DNA of 9,461 nucleotides from assembly GCA_005793295.1 (NCBI GenBank), contig SXSX01000166.1:1-9461 (forward strand), read 5' to 3'. This DNA is from Burkholderiales bacterium (GTDB lineage: Bacteria > Pseudomonadota > Gammaproteobacteria > Burkholderiales > Burkholderiaceae_C). Position numbers and translations under genes: made by a program. A model generated the notes under the pieces. That model was not told the DNA's origin. It saw nothing but the letters and a program-made list of their open reading frames with translations, and made no database searches. Below are positions 7,185 through 9,461 of this stretch, one piece after another; the stretch's first letter is position 1; each line of letters opens with the position of its first letter.

Positions 7185-7789
7185 TGGATCACTTTCTCGT
7201 TTGCATTTCTTAAACTGCCGTCCAACATGCCATAGCCCGTCAAACGGTACTCAAAGGACAAACCCAATCGGTCTGCCGCACGTTGCCCAAGGGACACCCC
7301 TTCGGGTGACGCCACCTGGGCCAGATACACCAGCTTTTTGTAGTTACCAAAATACACCGGCAACAACTCAGGGTGCTTATCAATCCCCAATCCGTGCATG
7401 ATCAAACGCTCGAAGTGCCGAAGTAAAAAATCTGTCAAGTAGAAGGACCCGATTTCATCTTCGCACAACTGCTCAAATACCGCAGACCCTGCGTAAAACT
7501 CATAACAGTGAGCTCCAGGAAGGCGCTCAACCTGTTCTTCTTCCAGAACGGCATCTAACAAACCGCCCGTCCCACAATCGGCATACGCCACAAAAATGTG
7601 TTTGTAGCGAGACTTGAAATGCTGAATTTTTTCGCGCACCAAGGCCGGAATTTTTTCTGGCCGGTTGTGCAATTCCGCTGGCAAACAGGTCACATCCATG
7701 TGCAACCACTGGTTGGCCGTGCGCAGGGCGATGATTTCACGCCCTAAAGCACCGCAGGCAATCACCAAGGTGCTTGCAACTGCGGTCAT
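7172..7789 (-). CDS. DUF1638 protein of the corrinoid methyltransferase cluster
   Basis: A 205-residue cytoplasmic protein recognised as DUF1638 from its motifs. The family has no firmly assigned activity that I know of but repeatedly sits next to corrinoid proteins and MttB-type methyltransferases. Visible blocks are ACGALGRE (11-18), CLPAELHNRPEKIP (35-48), YADCGTGG (69-76), HCYEFYAG (94-101), FYLTDFLLRHFERLI (116-130) and HGLGIDKHPEL (132-142). Cys12, Cys35, Cys72 and Cys95, with His41 and His94, are candidates for metal or thiol chemistry. ATG 7789 has a GAGGA ribosome site 5 bases upstream. The gene lies 39 bases after the corrinoid protein stop and overlaps the next gene by 13 bases. 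A role in corrinoid loading, maturation or methyl-transfer control is plausible but unproven. Confidence 0.82.
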   Translation of the reverse strand: MTAVASTLVIACGALGREIIALRTANQWLHMDVTCLPAELHNRPEKIPALVREKIQHFKSRYKHIFVAYADCGTGGLLDAVLEEEQVERLPGAHCYEFYAGSAVFEQLCEDEIGSFYLTDFLLRHFERLIMHGLGIDKHPELLPVYFGNYKKLVYLAQVASPEGVSLGQRAADRLGLSFEYRLTGYGMLDGSLRNANEKVIQWQN

Positions 7790-7828
7790 AGCATTCCTCG
7801 AAAGCGGGGTTTGCTTTGATCTGGCAGC

Positions 7829-8530
7829 TTAAGCAGCAGCCTTAGCGCGGCGAGCAGCGATAAGCGTTTTAGCGGTTTCAACGGCAATACCCGCATCACG
7901 ACAGTAAGCATCAGCCCCTACCGCTTTGCCAAATTCTTCATTCAAAGGAGCGCCGCCCACGAGCACGATAAAGTCATCACGCAAACCCTTTTCCTTCAAG
8001 GTATCAATCACGACCTTCATGTAGGGCATGGTGGTGGTCAGCAAGGCAGACAAGCCCAAAATATCTGGCTTATGCTCTTCCAAGGCTGCCAGGTATTTTT
8101 CAACAGGGTTGTTGATGCCGAGGTCAATGACCTCAAAACCAGCACCTTCCATCATCATTCCGACCAGGTTTTTACCGATGTCATGGATGTCGCCTTTAAC
8201 GGTACCGATGACCATCTTGCCAATGGGCTCCACTCCAGTTTCAGCCAAGAGGGGACGCAAAATTTCCATTCCGCCCTTCATTGCGTTGGCAGCGAGCAGC
8301 ACCTCAGGCACAAACAAAATACCGTCACGGAAATCAACGCCCACAATACGCATGCCTTCGACCAAAGCGTCATCGAGAACCCGGGCAGCAGACCAACCGC
8401 GGCCCAACAAAATATTGGTAGCTTCAATCACTTCGTCGCGCAGACCGTTGTAAAGGTCGTCATGGACCTGCTCGGTTAACTCTTCGTCATTGAGCGTGCT
8501 CAAATCCAGATCGTCAAATTCTTCAGCCAA
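7829..8530 (-). CDS. Corrinoid (B12-binding) methyltransferase protein, MtgC/MtbC-like
   Basis: Methyl-carrying cobalamin protein that shuttles the methyl group between a substrate methyltransferase and the folate methyltransferase. The 233 residues have the two-domain layout: an N-terminal four-helix methyl-cap region (about 15-95, including FVPEVLLAANAMKGGMEILRP) and a Rossmann-like B12 domain. The latter carries the base-off DxHxxG motif as D114-I-H116-D-I-G119, where His116 is the lower axial ligand, with SALLTTTMPYMK (161-172) and VGGAPL (191-196) lining the nucleotide tail. The gene starts at TTG 8530, supported by AAGGAG six bases upstream. It is the first gene of the operon, 39 bases before DUF1638. 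It is too short for methionine synthase, and a mutase is ruled out by length and neighbours. Substrate specificity cannot be read from this protein; betAB downstream points to glycine betaine. Confidence 0.92.
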   Translation of the reverse strand: MAEEFDDLDLSTLNDEELTEQVHDDLYNGLRDEVIEATNILLGRGWSAARVLDDALVEGMRIVGVDFRDGILFVPEVLLAANAMKGGMEILRPLLAETGVEPIGKMVIGTVKGDIHDIGKNLVGMMMEGAGFEVIDLGINNPVEKYLAALEEHKPDILGLSALLTTTMPYMKVVIDTLKEKGLRDDFIVLVGGAPLNEEFGKAVGADAYCRDAGIAVETAKTLIAARRAKAAA

Positions 8531-8536
8531 AGCAAA

Positions 8537-8542
8537 CTCCTT
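8537..8542 (-). promoter_or_regulatory. Strong Shine-Dalgarno for a TTG start
   Basis: AAGGAG on the minus strand, six bases before TTG 8530. It fixes the unusual TTG initiator of the corrinoid protein, since no ATG or GTG in frame is better placed. Confidence 0.75.
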
Positions 8543-8589
8543 AGGGTTGATTCCACGGTGCCCTCATTGGGGACACACTACTTGTTGAA

Positions 8590-8595
8590 AATGTA
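8590..8595 (-). promoter_or_regulatory. Possible -10 element for the minus-strand operon
   Basis: TACATT on the minus strand (4 of 6 matches to TATAAT) directly abuts the 15-base palindrome, which would occupy the -10/-35 spacer. It would give a leader of roughly 50 bases. No good -35 is present at 16-18 bases, as expected for an activator-dependent promoter or for a wrong call. Confidence 0.25.
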
Positions 8596-8610
8596 CGAGT
8601 CAGTGACTCG
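8596..8610. promoter_or_regulatory. Perfect 15-base palindrome CGAGTCA-G-TGACTCG, candidate operator
   Basis: Seven-base arms with a single central G are perfectly complementary. The length and symmetry suit a dimeric regulator, for example of the GntR or TetR type. It lies 66 bases upstream of the corrinoid gene's TTG and next to a possible -10 box, where a repressor could block RNA polymerase. The regulator is unknown. Confidence 0.5.
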
Positions 8611-8624
8611 CGACGCTGACAGTT

Positions 8625-8646
8625 TAGCGACTTGCGATTGTCGCTA
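8625..8646. promoter_or_regulatory. Inverted repeat TAGCGAC-N8-GTCGCTA, candidate regulator site
   Basis: Perfect 7-base arms around an 8-base centre. The right arm also belongs to an overlapping dyad TGTCG-N5-CGACA (8639-8653), so alternative protein footprints are possible. It lies about 30 bases upstream of the possible operon -10 box, where an activator would bind. Confidence 0.45.
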
Positions 8647-8730
8647 CACGACAGGCTACTTACCTAGCCATTCAATGCAAAGAATTGCCGCCCTACCCCC
8701 TGAATGGACGGTCGTTGAGGGGGAAATCCC

Positions 8731-8746
8731 TGTCGCCACAAGATAA
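8731..8746 (+). promoter_or_regulatory. TGTCGC-N8-AA box, AraC-family-like site
   Basis: TGTCGCCACA here is a 9-of-10 direct repeat of TGTCGCTACA at 8639-8648. The full box fits the TGTCGC-N8-AA pattern I recall for the AraC-family ArgR of Pseudomonas, a relative of the betaine sensor GbdR. Assigning it to a betaine regulator is inference. Confidence 0.35.
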
Positions 8747-8782
8747 CATTCGGAGAGCAAAGTCCCTAGACTCATTTCCGCG

Positions 8783-8802
8783 TCAGGACTGTTCAGCCCT
8801 GA
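8783..8802. repeat. Imperfect inverted repeat upstream of purU
   Basis: TCAGG-A-CTG-TT-CAG-C-CCTGA: two paired segments (5 and 3 bases) with one A/C mismatch, centred 45 bases before the purU start. It could be an operator or a leader hairpin. It is not followed by a clean U-tract, so it is unlikely to be a terminator. Confidence 0.4.
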
Positions 8803-8824
8803 TCTTTAGTTAAAAATTCCCATC

Positions 8825-8829
8825 GGAGA
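8825..8829 (+). promoter_or_regulatory. Ribosome binding site of purU
   Basis: GGAGA eight bases before ATG 8838 supports this start for the deformylase. Confidence 0.6.
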
Positions 8830-8837
8830 AAATTTCA

Positions 8838-9461
8838 ATGACTGTCCACCTCGAAGGCAAGCCCCATTACATATTGAACGCCACCTGCGACAGCCGCCTG
8901 GGAACGGTCGCCTCGGTTTCGGGGTTTTTGGCTTCCCGCCAGTGCTACATCACCGATATGCAGCAGTTTGATGACGTGCTTAGCGAACGGTTTTTTATTC
9001 GTGTGACCTTTTATGGTGATGTCAAAAACACCCCCGCATTGGAAGCGCTGCGCGAACAGTTTGCAGAAGTAGCTCAAATAGAAAAAATGGAGTGGTCGAT
9101 CCACGACGCCGAAAAGAAACCCCGCGTCTTGCTCATGGTCTCCAAGTTTGACCATTGCCTGGTCGATTTGATGTACCGCCAACGCACCGGTGTTCTCAAA
9201 ATGGATATCAGCGCGGTGGTCTCCAACCACCTTGATTTCAAAGCGCTGGTTGAAGCCCAAGGCATTCCTTTTATTCATTTGCCGGTTACACCGGAGACCA
9301 AAGCCCAGCAAGAAAACCGTTTGATGGAAATTGTCGGGGAAACCAACAGCGAATTGGTGGTTTTGGCCCGTTACATGCAAGTGCTCTCTAACGACCTGTG
9401 CCGGCGCTTACGTGGTCGGGCGATTAATATCCATCACTCGTTCCTGCCCGGCTTCAAAGGC
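8838..9461 (+). CDS. purU: Formyltetrahydrofolate deformylase PurU (C-terminus beyond right edge)
   Basis: Hydrolyses 10-formyl-THF to formate and THF in the cytoplasm. The window holds exactly 208 codons of a family usually near 280-290 residues. Residues about 8-88 form the N-terminal ACT regulatory domain (YILNATCDSRLGTVASVSGFLA, then ITDMQQFDD). From about 94 the formyltransferase/hydrolase fold begins (PRVLLMVSKFDHCLVDLMYR). The active-site block INIHHSFLPGFKG (196-208) carries Asn197 and His199 of the Asn-His-Asp triad; the Asp lies past the edge. The ACT domain separates it from the PurN transformylase. ATG 8838 follows GGAGA at good spacing. It is transcribed divergently from the demethylation operon. 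A purU copy is known beside betaine/sarcosine catabolic genes in Pseudomonas, which fits a role in draining methyl-derived C1 units as formate. Confidence 0.93.
   Translation, partial: MTVHLEGKPHYILNATCDSRLGTVASVSGFLASRQCYITDMQQFDDVLSERFFIRVTFYGDVKNTPALEALREQFAEVAQIEKMEWSIHDAEKKPRVLLMVSKFDHCLVDLMYRQRTGVLKMDISAVVSNHLDFKALVEAQGIPFIHLPVTPETKAQQENRLMEIVGETNSELVVLARYMQVLSNDLCRRLRGRAINIHHSFLPGFKG

Larger units (their letters stand above)
8531..8837. promoter_or_regulatory. Divergent intergenic control region between the operon and purU
   Basis: About 307 bases with no convincing gene, separating two divergent transcription units. It should therefore hold both promoters. It contains a perfect 15-base palindrome (8596-8610), a 7-base-arm dyad (8625-8646) overlapped by TGTCG-N5-CGACA (8639-8653), a short GGCTA-N6-TAGCC dyad (8654-8669), CCATTCA/TGAATGG arms (8668-8674 and 8701-8707), two TGTCGCYACA direct repeats (8639 and 8731) and an imperfect dyad near purU (8783-8802). 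This density suggests multi-factor regulation, for example by a choline/betaine or C1 sensor. No regulator gene lies in the window, and I see no match to a cobalamin, glycine or SAM riboswitch. Confidence 0.7.

Noticed and set aside
7801..7817. AAAGC-N7-GCTTT stem between the corrinoid gene and DUF1638 as a terminator
   Set aside because: A five-pair stem with no T-run after it in the minus direction; too weak for termination, at most an mRNA processing structure.
8721..8730. GGGAAATCCC as a palindromic operator
   Set aside because: Only 4-base arms around AA; too short to distinguish from chance.
8558..8746. Plus-strand 62-codon open frame in the intergenic region
   Set aside because: No ribosome site, no recognisable domain, and it spans the dense inverted repeats; regulatory DNA is the better reading.
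8531..8837. Cobalamin, glycine, SAM or ZTP riboswitch
   Set aside because: A corrinoid or folate operon made these worth looking for, but no B12 box, paired glycine-aptamer core or other consensus block was recognisable by eye. A covariance-model scan would be decisive.

Overview
The window looks like chromosomal DNA from a Gram-negative, aerobically respiring bacterium, most likely Pseudomonadota. Evidence is the quinone-type choline dehydrogenase and the general look of BetB, BetA and PurU. The corrinoid/folate gene order resembles one I recall from marine Alphaproteobacteria such as the Roseobacter group. The mid-range GC and protein style could equally be Betaproteobacteria (Burkholderiales). 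I cannot settle class or genus from sequence alone.

Layout. Positions 8530 down to 1 are one tightly packed minus-strand operon of nine genes. In transcription order: a B12-binding corrinoid protein (8530-7829), a DUF1638 protein (7789-7172), a small 'virulence factor'-family protein (7184-6819), a cysteine-rich MTHFR C-terminal/MetV-like protein (6819-6370), methylenetetrahydrofolate reductase MetF (6373-5342), a methyltetrahydrofolate:corrinoid methyltransferase of the pterin-binding family (5345-4431), a 2Fe-2S/ASKHA corrinoid-activating ATPase (about 4398-2386), betaine aldehyde dehydrogenase BetB (2366-906) and choline dehydrogenase BetA (895 to beyond the left edge). Several junctions overlap by 1-13 bases (TGATG, ATGA, GTGA), so translation is probably coupled. 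About 307 bases (8531-8837) rich in inverted repeats separate this operon from the divergent purU (10-formyl-THF deformylase), which runs off the right edge.

How the genes fit together (inference from families). BetA and BetB oxidise choline to glycine betaine. A substrate methyltransferase of the MttB/MtgB type, not present in this window, would pass a methyl group to the corrinoid protein. The pterin methyltransferase would move it to tetrahydrofolate, and the ASKHA protein would rescue the inactive Co(II) corrinoid. MetF with the MetV-like partner would run in the oxidative direction to methylene-THF, and PurU would release formate from 10-formyl-THF and regenerate THF. The island therefore reads as an oxygen-independent choline/glycine-betaine demethylation and C1-oxidation module placed in an otherwise aerobic betAB context. 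DUF1638 and the small 'virulence factor' protein are the least understood members. No mobile element, CRISPR array, tRNA or rRNA was seen.
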